The notes under the pieces were generated by a model. It made no database searches. It was not told the origin of the DNA and was given only the letters and a program-made list of their open reading frames with translations. Positions 16,050-24,837 of a stretch of 64,000 bases of DNA are shown here, piece after piece (positions within the stretch are counted from its first letter, which is position 1; every line of letters starts with the position of its first letter). The translations under genes were made by a program, and so were the position numbers. This DNA comes from an uncultured Eubacteriales bacterium (GTDB lineage: Bacteria; Bacillota; Clostridia; Oscillospirales; CAG-272): contig CATWNM010000005.1 of the NCBI GenBank assembly GCA_958352145.1, forward strand, positions 1 to 64,000, written 5' to 3'.

Positions 16050-16748
16050 TTAAAAATTCCTTTGTGCAGTGCCGTTTTGGATTATAAGAGCCCGAACGGC
16101 CGGTTCAATATGTGACCAAAATACTTCGGCAATTTGTTTCATGCCAAGATCGCTCGGATGATTGAATTGTCCGTGCGTTTCTTTACGGGTGACGATATCG
16201 CCGAGGCGCATAAAGGAATCCCCGTATTTTGCTGCGACCGCCAGCTTTTCGGCATCCAGCTTCGGACGGATGTAAAAGCCCTGTGAATGGAAGACGGCGG
16301 CATGATTGCCGGCGTTCAAAAAATTTCTCATTTCCTCATATGCCCTGCCGAAAGTTTTTGGCGGATTCGGATCGGTATCGTAGCTTTTGGGTACGTTAGC
16401 GCCGAAAAACATAATAAGAATGTCTGCCTGAAATTCGGCCGCTTTGCGGTAATTCTGCTCGGGAGAAGCAGTGAACAAATTGGCTTCATAACTGCCTACC
16501 TGCGCGATGCAGTAGGCTGCATTGGCGTCGTATTTCCATATTTTTTGCATCAAAAGATGGACATAATCCTTTTCGGGGGCAGAGGCTGCCATACCGCAGT
16601 CGTTGTGCCAGCCGATTTGCGGTTTGGGCGAATGCTTGGTTATGGAGTTGCCGGCAAACAAAATCCGAATGCCGCTGTTTTCATGCGGAAAGACCAGCTG
16701 CTTTACTTGATTTACGGCGGGTACGATGTTTTCCTGCAAATTTTTCAT
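16050..16748 (-). CDS. SGNH/GDSL-type hydrolase
   Basis: The 232-residue protein has the SGNH blocks: block I 'ILFAGNSITKHSP' (Ser in GNSIT, about residue 34), block III 'ILIMFFGANV' with the Asn oxyanion residue, and block V 'HGQFNHPSDLGM' with the catalytic His preceded by Asn rather than the usual Asp. It has no signal peptide, so it is likely cytoplasmic. The substrate may be an acetylated sugar or lipid ester; no neighbour decides this. It overlaps the end of mtaB by 4 bases and is therefore cotranscribed with it. Confidence 0.82.
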   Translation of the reverse strand: MKNLQENIVPAVNQVKQLVFPHENSGIRILFAGNSITKHSPKPQIGWHNDCGMAASAPEKDYVHLLMQKIWKYDANAAYCIAQVGSYEANLFTASPEQNYRKAAEFQADILIMFFGANVPKSYDTDPNPPKTFGRAYEEMRNFLNAGNHAAVFHSQGFYIRPKLDAEKLAVAAKYGDSFMRLGDIVTRKETHGQFNHPSDLGMKQIAEVFWSHIEPAVRALIIQNGTAQRNF

Positions 16749-18067
16749 AAAAATTTCTCCGATTCTGTATTTATATATAACTTTCCAAACATGTAGCCGC
16801 TACGGCATTCCAAAAGCAGCACGGGCAAAAGTTTGCCGCGCAAGTCGGCCTTTTCATATACGCGCACTTCCATAAATGCGGCGGTGTGCCCGCTCCAGAA
16901 ACCGTTGGTCATTTGTTCAAACAGCACTTGTTGTACCGGTTGTTTAGCCAATTCCATTTGCAAGCAGTTTTGACCGGCTGCCAGGCAGCATGCGATTAAG
17001 CGTTCGGAGCGCGCGTGCTTGAGCGCTTCGGGGATTTGGTCGGGAAAGAGAGCGGCCGGCGTGCCCGATCTTTTTGAGTATTTAAATATGTGCGCTGACA
17101 GGAGATGCGCAGCTTCGGCGAAAGCCAATGTTTCCTCAAAATCCATCTCCGTTTCGCCGGGAAAGCCAACGATGAAATCGGCGGTTAACTGAACGCCGGG
17201 AATGGCGGCACGGAGGTTTTGAATCGCCTGCATCGCCGTTTGAGCGGTGTATTTCCGGCGCATGGCGGCAAGCGTCTTGGAGCATCCGCTTTGCAGGGAC
17301 AGATGAAAGTGCGGCGCCAGTTTTTTCAGGCCGGAAATTTGCCGGATAAATGCCGGGCGAAAGAGCGTAGGCTCCAGTGAGCCAAGACGAATACGAGCTA
17401 AACTCTCAATATTATCGCATAAATAAAGCAGATCGCCGAGCTTTTCACCGGTGTCTGCGCCAAAAGACGCAGTTTCGATGCCTGTCAGAACAATTTCGCG
17501 TACGCCGCCTGCAGCGAGTCCCCGAATTTCTTCTAGCGCGTCCGAGATTCGCTTTGAGCGCACAGGGCCGCGTGCCGCGGGAATGGCGCAGTATGCGCAG
17601 TGGTTTTCGCATCCATCCTCGATTTTGACATAAGCGCGCGTACGCGGTGCGCGTTCAATTTTCATGGTCTCAAAGGGCGCGCCGTCAAGGGTGCGCACTT
17701 CGATCTTTGGAATTTGTTTTCCCTCGAGCAGTTCGACCGCGCGCTGGACGACGCTCAATTTATCACGCGTGCCGCAGATATAGTCCACGTTTTCAATTGC
17801 GGATAATTGTTCCGGCGCGGTTTGCGCATAGCAGCCGCAAATTAAAATTTTGGCATTCGGCGCACGGCTCGCGAGCCGTCGGATCAGCTGCCTGCATTTT
17901 CGATCGCTTTCTGCCGTAACGGTGCAGGTATTAACAATACAGACGTCGCATTCTTTGTCGCAGGATGCAGCGGAGAATCCGCGCCGCAGCGCTTCTTCCA
18001 GTATGGCTTCGCTTTCGTACTGACTGACTTTGCATCCGAGCGTATATACGCCGATTTTATGCTGCAT
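16745..18067 (-). CDS. mtaB: tRNA t6A37 methylthiotransferase MtaB (MiaB-like)
   Basis: The 440-residue radical SAM enzyme should methylthiolate t6A37 to ms2t6A in tRNAs reading ANN codons. Three cysteines of the N-terminal cluster (C12 in 'LGCKVSQYES', C48 in 'VNTCTVT', C79 in 'CGCYAQ') and the radical SAM CxxxCxxC (C153, C157, C160 in 'DGCENHCAYCAIP') are in place. The 'LGCKVSQYES' form is typical of MtaB rather than MiaB. The C-terminal TRAM-like part is present but divergent. ATG 18067 has GGAGGTG 7 bases upstream; an in-frame extension to 18256 would run into upp and has no family similarity. Confidence 0.92.
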   Translation of the reverse strand: MQHKIGVYTLGCKVSQYESEAILEEALRRGFSAASCDKECDVCIVNTCTVTAESDRKCRQLIRRLASRAPNAKILICGCYAQTAPEQLSAIENVDYICGTRDKLSVVQRAVELLEGKQIPKIEVRTLDGAPFETMKIERAPRTRAYVKIEDGCENHCAYCAIPAARGPVRSKRISDALEEIRGLAAGGVREIVLTGIETASFGADTGEKLGDLLYLCDNIESLARIRLGSLEPTLFRPAFIRQISGLKKLAPHFHLSLQSGCSKTLAAMRRKYTAQTAMQAIQNLRAAIPGVQLTADFIVGFPGETEMDFEETLAFAEAAHLLSAHIFKYSKRSGTPAALFPDQIPEALKHARSERLIACCLAAGQNCLQMELAKQPVQQVLFEQMTNGFWSGHTAAFMEVRVYEKADLRGKLLPVLLLECRSGYMFGKLYINTESEKFL

Positions 18068-18142
18068 GCGCACACCTCCTCCATAGACTTTCCCATTGTA
18101 GCACAAAATCCGGCGCAAGTAAACAAAATTCGGAAAAGAACT

Positions 18143-18171
18143 TGCAATGAAAGGATTAATATTGTATAATA
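18143..18171 (+). promoter_or_regulatory. upp promoter
   Basis: TTGCAA (18143-18148) and TATAAT (18166-18171) are spaced by 17 bp, 44 bp before the upp start codon, in the divergent gap with mtaB. Confidence 0.65.
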
Positions 18172-18214
18172 CCAAGAGAGTTTTTAAGATGCCGATAGGC
18201 GGATTGGAGAAAAA

Positions 18215-18844
18215 ATGAGTAAACTGCATGTGTTTGATCATCCCCTGATTACGCATAAGCTGTCGATTATGCGGCAGACAAGCACAGGCTCTAAGGATTT
18301 CCGTGAGCTTTTGGAAGAGATCGCGATGCTGATGGGTTATGAAATCACGCGCGATTTGCCGATGGAATCCTATACGATCGAAACGCCGCTTGAGACCATG
18401 ACGGCAAAGAAAATTTCCGGCAAAAAGCTTGCAATTGTTCCAATTTTAAGAGCGGGACTTGGCATGGTGGACGGACTTTTGACGCTTGTTCCGGTGGCGA
18501 AAGTAGGACATATCGGGCTGTATCGTGATCCGGACACCCATATGCCGGTCGAATATTATTGCAAGCTTCCGGAAGATATCCAAAACCGCATTGTCATCGT
18601 GGTGGATCCGATGCTTGCGACCGGCGGCAGCGCGATTGATGCAATTCAGATGCTGAAGGCGCGCGGAGTGACGAACATTCGTTTTATGTGTCTGGTTGCT
18701 GCGCCCGAGGGGGTAAAGGCGCTTCAGGACGCGCATTCGGATGTGGATATTTATGCGGCGGCGCTTGACCGGCAGCTGAATGAACATAAATATATCCTGC
18801 CAGGTCTCGGCGATGCGGGCGACCGTATTTTTGGTACGAAATAA
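18215..18844 (+). CDS. upp: uracil phosphoribosyltransferase
   Basis: The 209-residue enzyme converts uracil and PRPP to UMP for pyrimidine salvage. It matches Upp over its full length: 'VFDHPLITHKLSIMR' at the N-terminus, 'PILRAGLGMVDGLL' near residue 76, the PRPP-binding loop 'VVDPMLATGGSA' near 128 and the uracil-binding end 'YILPGLGDAGDRIFGT'. The next gene begins 3 bp after the stop, so it leads an operon with an RluA-type synthase and a cyclophilin. Confidence 0.96.
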   Translation: MSKLHVFDHPLITHKLSIMRQTSTGSKDFRELLEEIAMLMGYEITRDLPMESYTIETPLETMTAKKISGKKLAIVPILRAGLGMVDGLLTLVPVAKVGHIGLYRDPDTHMPVEYYCKLPEDIQNRIVIVVDPMLATGGSAIDAIQMLKARGVTNIRFMCLVAAPEGVKALQDAHSDVDIYAAALDRQLNEHKYILPGLGDAGDRIFGTK

Positions 18845-18847
18845 GCG

Positions 18848-19819
18848 ATGCGGGAACTGACGGTCGGCTGCAACGACGCCGGACAGCGGTTGGATAAATT
18901 CCTTTCCAAGACGCTCTACGGCATGCCGCCTGCGCTGATGTACCGGCTGATCCGGCAGAAGAAAATCAAAGTCAATCGACGCCGCGCCGGGAACGGGCAG
19001 ATTTTGTGTGAAGGGGATATGCTGCAGCTTTTTATCCCCGAGGAGTTTTTTTGCGGCGGGGAGAAACGGGGAGAGGCCGAGACGCTTTCTCGTGTGCATC
19101 CGGGGCTTGATATTGTCTATGAGGATGAAAATATCCTGCTGCTCAATAAACGTCCGGGTATGCTTGTGCATGACGACGCGGCCGGGCAAAACGACACGCT
19201 GCTGCTTCATGCCAAGGCGTATCTTTATCAGAGCGGGGCTTATGATCCTGCGGCGGAGCAGTCCTTTGCGCCCGCGCTCTGCAATCGTATCGATCGCAAT
19301 ACCGGGGGCATTGTAATTTTGGCGAAAAATGCCGGGGCGCTGCGGGAGATGAATGAGAAGATCCGTAGCGGCCAGATCGCCAAGTTCTATTTATGCGCCG
19401 TACATGGGATTCTGCGGAAAAAACAGGGGACGCTACGCGGCTGGCTGAAGAAAGACGCAAAAACCAATACCGTCAGAATATACGATGCACAAAACAAACC
19501 AAGAGACGCCAAAAGCATTGGAACGCGGTATCGGGTTTTGGTAGAGCGGGAGGGCAATTCTCTGCTTGAAGTCGAGCTTTTGACCGGAAGGACGCACCAA
19601 ATTCGTGCGCAATTCGCCGAGATCGGGCATCCGCTGCTCGGAGACGGGAAATACGGTGTGAACCGCGAGGATAAAAAGCAGGGATATCGATTTCAGGCTC
19701 TTTATTCCTATCGCCTCCGTTTCGATTTTGCAGATACGCGCGGTGTGCTGGGCTATCTTTGCGGACGGCAATTCGAGCTTGCGCCCGAGGCGGTCTGGTT
19801 TGTTGAAAATTTTAGATAG
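18848..19819 (+). CDS. RluA family pseudouridine synthase
   Basis: The 323-residue enzyme isomerises uridine to pseudouridine in rRNA or tRNA. An N-terminal S4 domain (residues 12-75, 'QRLDKFLSKTL', 'RQKKIKVNRRRAGNG') is followed by the RluA catalytic domain with the signature 'ALCNRIDRNTGGIVILAKN', which holds the catalytic Asp. 'LLTGRTHQIRAQFAEIGHPLLGDGKYG' completes the active site. The RluC/RluD-like layout suggests 23S rRNA as target, but the exact site cannot be told. It begins 3 bp after upp. Confidence 0.92.
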   Translation: MRELTVGCNDAGQRLDKFLSKTLYGMPPALMYRLIRQKKIKVNRRRAGNGQILCEGDMLQLFIPEEFFCGGEKRGEAETLSRVHPGLDIVYEDENILLLNKRPGMLVHDDAAGQNDTLLLHAKAYLYQSGAYDPAAEQSFAPALCNRIDRNTGGIVILAKNAGALREMNEKIRSGQIAKFYLCAVHGILRKKQGTLRGWLKKDAKTNTVRIYDAQNKPRDAKSIGTRYRVLVEREGNSLLEVELLTGRTHQIRAQFAEIGHPLLGDGKYGVNREDKKQGYRFQALYSYRLRFDFADTRGVLGYLCGRQFELAPEAVWFVENFR

Positions 19820-19832
19820 GAGAATTGGAAAA

Positions 19833-20309
19833 ATGATTCAAATTGAAATGGAAAACGGCGGGATCATCCGGATTGAACTGGATTATTCCGCGGCGCCGGT
19901 TACGGCGGCCAATTTTGAGAAGCTAGTTCGCGAGGGCTTTTACAACGGTCTGATTTTTCATCGCGTAATTCCAGGATTCATGATACAGGGCGGCGACCCG
20001 ACCGGAACCGGCTGCGGCGGTTCGGGAACCAACATCCCCGGTGAATTTAAAATGAACGGACACGATAATCCGCTCGGACATACGCGCGGCGTTGTTTCGA
20101 TGGCACGCGCGCAGCATCCGGATTCCGCTTCTTCGCAGTTCTTTATCATGCATGGCGATGCGCCGTATCTGGACGGACAGTATGCAGCGTTCGGCAAGGT
20201 GGTCGAAGGGATGGAAGTCGTGGATGAAATTGCGGCTGTGGCCACGGATTATTCGGACAGGCCGCGCACGGATATGCGGATGAAAAAGGTTTCGCTGATT
20301 GAAAATTGA
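19833..20309 (+). CDS. cyclophilin-type peptidyl-prolyl cis-trans isomerase
   Basis: The 158-residue cytoplasmic enzyme is a single cyclophilin domain. It includes 'LIFHRVIPGFMIQGGDPTGTGCGGSG' (with the catalytic Arg in FHRV), 'GVVSMARAQHPDSASSQFFIMHGDAPYLDGQYAAFGKVVEGMEVVD', and no signal peptide. ATG 19833 has TAGGAGAA 9 bases upstream and lies 13 bp after the previous gene; an upstream in-frame extension to 19728 overlaps that gene and is not conserved. Confidence 0.93.
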   Translation: MIQIEMENGGIIRIELDYSAAPVTAANFEKLVREGFYNGLIFHRVIPGFMIQGGDPTGTGCGGSGTNIPGEFKMNGHDNPLGHTRGVVSMARAQHPDSASSQFFIMHGDAPYLDGQYAAFGKVVEGMEVVDEIAAVATDYSDRPRTDMRMKKVSLIEN

Positions 20310-20464
20310 ACCGGTTTGAAAGCTGTGGGCAGGACGGTTTGTTGTCTTGACCGCAGTTTTTGGCTTAAATCGAGAGCTTTTTAAGCTTTGGCTGATTATG
20401 GCCGTGAAAAATACAGCCTGTTTGTTTCCTGTGATTTGCATCTTTGTATTTAAGGAGCAAAAAT

Positions 20465-21349
20465 ATGAGAATTGAGAGATTGAATTTGGCAGACGATGGT
20501 CGCGTCTCGCTGACCGCTTATTTGTTGGATACGAGCACCGAATTGCCTGCGCTCGACAAACGCCCCGCGGTTGTCATTTGTCCTGGCGGCGGCTACGCTT
20601 ATACTTCTGACAGAGAAGCGGAACCGATTGCGCTGACTTTTTCCGCACAAGGCTATCAAACTTTTGTTTTGCGATATTCGATTAAAGAGTATGCCGCTTT
20701 TCCCAATTCACTGGTCGATCTTGCAAAGGCGGTTGCACTGATTCGCCGGCAAGCGGATGATTTGAACATTTTTGCGGAACGTATTGCGGTAGCGGGCTTT
20801 TCTGCCGGCGGGCATCTTGCCGCCTCGCTCGGCGTTTTTTGGAACGATCCGGAAATTCAGGCGCTTGCGAAATGCAGCGGAGAAGAGAACAAGCCGAATG
20901 CGCTTGTCCTTTGCTATCCTGTAATTGCGTCGGTCGGTAAAACGCATAAAGGATCGATCGATATTCTTCTTGCCGGACTAAACGGGCAAATGCGTGAAGC
21001 GCAGCAAAAACGGATCGCGCTGCACCTACATGTCGGCGCGCAGACGCCGCCTTGTTTTCTTATGCATACATATTTCGATCAGCTTGTGCCGGTTGAAAAT
21101 ACCCTGCTTTTTGCGCAGGCTCTTGCGGAGCATGGTATTCCGTTTGAATTGCACATTCCGCAGGACGGCGTTCATGGACTTGCGCTGGCAAATGCCGTAA
21201 CGGCGAAAACACAGGACGGCGTAGCCTCCGGATTTGCCGAGTGGCCCGCTCTTTGCGGCAGGTGGCTGAATAATCTTTTTGACGTCTATACAATGCAGCC
21301 GAAAACATATCCGTCCGCTTTGACGCGTACCCGCCCGTTCGGGAAGTGA
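20465..21349 (+). CDS. alpha/beta hydrolase, acetyl-esterase type
   Basis: The 294-residue protein shows 'VVICPGGGYAYTSDREAEPIA' (oxyanion region), the nucleophile motif GFSAGGHLA near residue 110, 'YFDQLVPVENT' with the acid and 'DGVHGLAL' with the His. This arrangement matches the BD-FAE/acetyl-xylan-esterase-like group of cytoplasmic esterases. Given the GH43 and GH3 enzymes nearby in the window, deacetylation of plant oligosaccharides is plausible but inferred. ATG 20465 follows AAGGAGCA by 7 bases. A terminator follows at 21390. Confidence 0.85.
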   Translation: MRIERLNLADDGRVSLTAYLLDTSTELPALDKRPAVVICPGGGYAYTSDREAEPIALTFSAQGYQTFVLRYSIKEYAAFPNSLVDLAKAVALIRRQADDLNIFAERIAVAGFSAGGHLAASLGVFWNDPEIQALAKCSGEENKPNALVLCYPVIASVGKTHKGSIDILLAGLNGQMREAQQKRIALHLHVGAQTPPCFLMHTYFDQLVPVENTLLFAQALAEHGIPFELHIPQDGVHGLALANAVTAKTQDGVASGFAEWPALCGRWLNNLFDVYTMQPKTYPSALTRTRPFGK

Positions 21350-21389
21350 ACGGAGTAAGACCGGTTATTTTCTAACCGCATAATCGGGC

Positions 21390-21433
21390 AAAAGCTCCGG
21401 GACCGAAAGCTAAAGTTCGGTCCCGGAGCTTTT
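21390..21433. terminator. bidirectional terminator between esterase and serpin genes
   Basis: A perfect 18-bp stem (AAAAGCTCCGGGACCGAA with its complement) encloses AGCTAAAG. T runs leave it on both strands, so it can serve both convergent genes. Confidence 0.9.
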
Positions 21434-21451
21434 CTCCTGTATTTTTACATA

Positions 21452-22774
21452 TTATTGCTCTATATCCATGACGGTGCCGATGAAAACCGGCAGATTGGTT
21501 TCGCAGTCGATCAGCATATAGAGGAAAGGCCGGTCGAGATAAACGGTTTTGATTTCGACGGGATCGATCAAAGCGGAAGTTGCTTCCACAGCCACGACGG
21601 TCGCTGCGCCTGCTTTCGTACCCTTTTCATCTACGGCGATAAAAGCCTTATGCAAAATGCGGCTGATGTACAGGTTGCCCTCGGTTGAAGAACCAATGCC
21701 CGAAAAATCTGCTCTGGCACCGTCAAAGGCGTCGGTTATTCCCATAGTTTTGAGGATTTTGCTCATCTCTGCGCTATATGCGCATTCAAATTTCGGGATT
21801 GCCGCGTTTACATGGCATCGCTTTGCGCCGGAAAGAAGCGCAGTCAGCTTTTCGCCGGTCAGGGACGCGGCATAGTCTTTGATGTGTACCCCTTCTTCGG
21901 GCAGAAGGGCGGCAAATGCGTATTTGCGCCCGGCATAGTATTTGATAAATCCGGCGGCCTCTTCATCGGTCAGGTACAGGTTTTCTTTTGAATACATGAA
22001 CTGCGCATCCTGCGCCGTGCCTTCTTCTGTTGTAAACGTACCGTCTCGAACCTGCGTTTCCATATAGATGTCCTGCCATTCCGCGTCAAAGGCAAGTGCA
22101 TTGACGAGGTACATCACGGCTTCTGGAGGGATCTCATTTAGGATATTCTGAATCATGCCGTCCGTGTGCTTGCTCACCCATGCGTTGATTTCTTTCAGTG
22201 TATCGTTATTGAACGGAGCTTTGTAGATTCCGGCGCCGTACCAATTGGCGTTAGCCTGCAGAAAATCCTGATTTGGCGTAAAGGTTCCGGTGTCTTTGAA
22301 CCAGATGGAATTGGCCACGTCAAGTTTATATTTATCGCCGACAGGCAGCGCGTGCATATAGGCATAGAGGTATTCGTTCAATTGATCGATCGGAAGCCCC
22401 AACGCCGCTTCCATTTGTGAAAGCGTTTCGCCGTTTGCTCCGTTTGCGGTCATAGCAAGGGCATAAAGAACGGAAAGCGGTGAAATCAGCGTGTTTCCAT
22501 CGGTTTCCATGCTCTTTTGAAACAACTGCACGGAAAAATCCATGACGGCCTTTGTTCCGTCAGGATCTGTACGGCCTGTTTTTGTGCTGACCGCATGTGC
22601 CGTAACGCCGGACATCAGATTCACCGCGCGCGCCGCATTGCCGGCGTCGTCTGAATTTTTATCGGAAGCGTTCGTGCTGTCCGGCGCCTTTTGACTGCCG
22701 CATCCAAAAAGGAATAAAAGCGCGGAGGTCAGAAGAATTGTGCATATCGTCGTGGCAATTATCCGTATCTTCAT
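21452..22774 (-). CDS. serpin family protease inhibitor, lipoprotein
   Basis: The 440-residue protein begins with a signal ending in a lipobox (LFGC, Cys 25) and an Asn/Asp/Ser linker, then a full serpin fold from about residue 65. The reactive loop hinge (residues 383-396, 'EKGTKAGAATVVAV') has the small residues needed for loop insertion, so it should be an inhibitory serpin. Counting from Glu383 as P17, P1-P1' falls at Thr399-Ser400. A small P1 suggests an elastase-like target; this is inference. The end 'LDRPFLYMLIDCETNLPVFIGTVMD' is typical. It is the last gene of a leftward block, 19 bp after the DUF4349 gene. Confidence 0.92.
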   Translation of the reverse strand: MKIRIIATTICTILLTSALLFLFGCGSQKAPDSTNASDKNSDDAGNAARAVNLMSGVTAHAVSTKTGRTDPDGTKAVMDFSVQLFQKSMETDGNTLISPLSVLYALAMTANGANGETLSQMEAALGLPIDQLNEYLYAYMHALPVGDKYKLDVANSIWFKDTGTFTPNQDFLQANANWYGAGIYKAPFNNDTLKEINAWVSKHTDGMIQNILNEIPPEAVMYLVNALAFDAEWQDIYMETQVRDGTFTTEEGTAQDAQFMYSKENLYLTDEEAAGFIKYYAGRKYAFAALLPEEGVHIKDYAASLTGEKLTALLSGAKRCHVNAAIPKFECAYSAEMSKILKTMGITDAFDGARADFSGIGSSTEGNLYISRILHKAFIAVDEKGTKAGAATVVAVEATSALIDPVEIKTVYLDRPFLYMLIDCETNLPVFIGTVMDIEQ

Positions 22775-22793
22775 TCTGCTATCTCCTTTTGTT

Positions 22794-23795
22794 TTATTTG
22801 TCCGCCGTATGCGGCGGCTGATTTTCGGCGGCCGTCCGCTGCTTTTGCCGTCTTTTTCTTGCGTGCTTATAGCCGATTAAAATGACGGCTAGCAGAATCG
22901 CCAAAATGCAGAGGTAAGGCAGTAGGTAAAGCAGCGCGATCAGCAGTCCTTCCAAAACTTCGCCGAAATTCTCAATGGAACCGGAAACGGCGTCCGCAAT
23001 GCGCTCTCCAAAGTTTTTCGGCGCGGCCGGCGTATATTTTGTCACCTCTTCCAGCGTGACGTAAAACGTGGCATAAGCGACGTCCGTATCGATTGTGCGC
23101 TGCGTGTTTTCCAGCGCTTCGATCTGATATTGGACGTCGGATAGGCGAGATTCGATCTCCAGCATATCGTATACGGTTTCAGCCGCTTCCAGCATTTCAA
23201 AGAGACGCTCCTCCTGAATCCGGTAGGATTTCAAGCGGTTTTCATTGTCATAGTACCGGGCCGTAAGATTCTCTACGTTGCTTTGAAGCCGGGCGACGTT
23301 ATAATCGGCGGACAGTCCGTTCAGAAAGTCGGTATACTTTTCCATGGGGATTTTGACGGTCAGATTCAAAGTGCGCGAACCTTTCGGATTGACGCCGCCG
23401 AGATTATAGGCGCTTTCTGAAATAATAATGCCGCCGGCGCCTGAAACGGTTTGATGCAGGGATTCCATCGCATTTTCAAAGGTCTCGGTTTCCAAAGCGA
23501 TATCGACTGTATAAATCAGCTTTTCTTCCGTGAGAACCGTTTCCGTACCGCCGGTTTGCAGTCCGACGGCGGACGGCATGTCAGCGGTGTCTTTGTAAAT
23601 GGATTCCTGTTCGTCGAAATTCGCTTCGTAATTGTACATGGCGGTCGTCTGCAAGGCCATATCGCTATTATAATACGAGCCGGCATAGTATTTCTCCGTG
23701 CCGGAATACAGCATATCGGCGTTTGAGGCCGATTGGCAGGAGACCATGCCGGTACACAGCAAAAGTGCAGCGCTCAAGCATACAAGTTTTTTCAT
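22794..23795 (-). CDS. DUF4349 domain lipoprotein
   Basis: The 333-residue protein has a signal peptide and lipobox (MVSC, Cys 20), a DUF4349 domain from about residue 85 to 290 ('LTEEKLIYTVDIALETETFENAMESLHQTV', 'GSRTLNLTVKIPMEKYTDFLNGL', then a coiled-coil around 'LFEMLEAAETVYDMLEIESRLSDVQYQIEALE'), one membrane helix (about 285-310) and a basic tail. Function is unknown. A membrane-spanning C-terminus with an N-terminal lipid anchor would hold both ends of the coil near the membrane. It starts 10 bp after the GtrA gene. Confidence 0.88.
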   Translation of the reverse strand: MKKLVCLSAALLLCTGMVSCQSASNADMLYSGTEKYYAGSYYNSDMALQTTAMYNYEANFDEQESIYKDTADMPSAVGLQTGGTETVLTEEKLIYTVDIALETETFENAMESLHQTVSGAGGIIISESAYNLGGVNPKGSRTLNLTVKIPMEKYTDFLNGLSADYNVARLQSNVENLTARYYDNENRLKSYRIQEERLFEMLEAAETVYDMLEIESRLSDVQYQIEALENTQRTIDTDVAYATFYVTLEEVTKYTPAAPKNFGERIADAVSGSIENFGEVLEGLLIALLYLLPYLCILAILLAVILIGYKHARKRRQKQRTAAENQPPHTADK

Positions 23796-23805
23796 AAAGC
23801 GGTAC

Positions 23806-24219
23806 CTACCTCTTTTTGAATATGAAAAATTTAGAGAGCACGTAATTCACAATGACCACGAAGACGGCAAGTGAAAATTTAACGATATAGGCGTTAAACC
23901 CGAGGTGTGTGACAAACAGGCCGAACCCTCCGTTCTCTATAATGCCGGACAGGCCGCGCGCGCCGAAAAAAGACAGGCATTCGAGAAACAGTCCGCGGCT
24001 TTCGGTTTCTTTGCTCTTAAACACAAATAGTTTATTCGTCACGAAAGCGAAAAGTACGGATACCGTCCATGCGGTAAGCTGCGCGGCCAGCGCGTCCGCT
24101 TCGCATACGTCGGCAAGCAGCGCGTAGGTCAGAAAATTGACGGCGGTCGTCAACCCGCCGAAAAAAACGTAGGAAATGATTTCGCGGTATTTTATGCAAA
24201 GCTCTCTGATTTTTTCCAT
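23806..24219 (-). CDS. GtrA family membrane protein
   Basis: This 137-residue protein has four membrane helices and the GtrA features 'SYVFFGGLTTAVNFLTYALL' (helix 1), 'AWTVSVLFAFVTNKLFVFKSKE' (helix 2 and its basic end) and the final 'VNYVLSKFFIFKKR'. GtrA proteins are thought to flip undecaprenyl-linked sugars or help glycosyltransferases. No glycosyltransferase is adjacent. Confidence 0.9.
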   Translation of the reverse strand: MEKIRELCIKYREIISYVFFGGLTTAVNFLTYALLADVCEADALAAQLTAWTVSVLFAFVTNKLFVFKSKETESRGLFLECLSFFGARGLSGIIENGGFGLFVTHLGFNAYIVKFSLAVFVVIVNYVLSKFFIFKKR

Positions 24220-24252
24220 TTGTTTTTTAGTCGGCTGAAATCCGAAATATCC

Positions 24253-24837
24253 TCACTTTATATTTTTCTTTACGGCATCTTCCACTTCTGAAAGGCTGGC
24301 AATTAAATTCAGCGCGTCCAGCAGCGCGTTTGCGGTCATGCCCGAGGGCAGGCCGAACGCGCGCGCCAAGTCGTCTCGCCGCGCCGCGCTGTTTTGTCCA
24401 CCGGAGAGGCCGAGCAGATAAAAGTCCCGTTTTGTAATTTCAATGTGTTCTTTTGCGCTGTGATCCTCAAATTTGTGAAAAAGCGCGCGCAGGCGGTCCG
24501 CGTCGATGCCCTCCACGCCAAGCGTTCCTTCTTTGGAGGGAACGCGCTTGCGTTTCTCTTTTCCCGCAATGCGCGGGATGTAGAGGTTGAATACCTTTTC
24601 GGGCGGCAGCATGCTTTTAATGTGCGACCGGATGACTTGACCGGCGCCGTCGCTGTCGCAGAGCACGATTACGCCGCGTTCCGAGAGCCGCCGTATGATC
24701 GCTTTTTTTTCATGGCTGTTGAACAGAGCAAAACCGCCTGTCGTGATGATTTTTGCGTCCAGTATGGACTCCAGCTTGATTTTGTCATATTTTCCCTCGA
24801 CGATCACCGGCAGAGAGAGGCGTATTTTTTCACTCAT
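24253..24837 (-). CDS. toprim/DUF4093 protein, ribonuclease M5-like
   Basis: The 194-residue protein has an N-terminal toprim domain with the Glu in 'VIVEGKYDKIKLE' (E14) and the DxD in 'VLCDSDGAGQ' (about residues 59-61). A C-terminal DUF4093 region follows ('ITKRDFYLLGLSGGQNSAARRDDLA'). This matches the RNase M5 group that matures 5S rRNA, though clostridial members are shorter or divergent and their substrate is not certain. Its start overlaps the holA stop by 4 bases. Confidence 0.82.
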   Translation of the reverse strand: MSEKIRLSLPVIVEGKYDKIKLESILDAKIITTGGFALFNSHEKKAIIRRLSERGVIVLCDSDGAGQVIRSHIKSMLPPEKVFNLYIPRIAGKEKRKRVPSKEGTLGVEGIDADRLRALFHKFEDHSAKEHIEITKRDFYLLGLSGGQNSAARRDDLARAFGLPSGMTANALLDALNLIASLSEVEDAVKKNIK

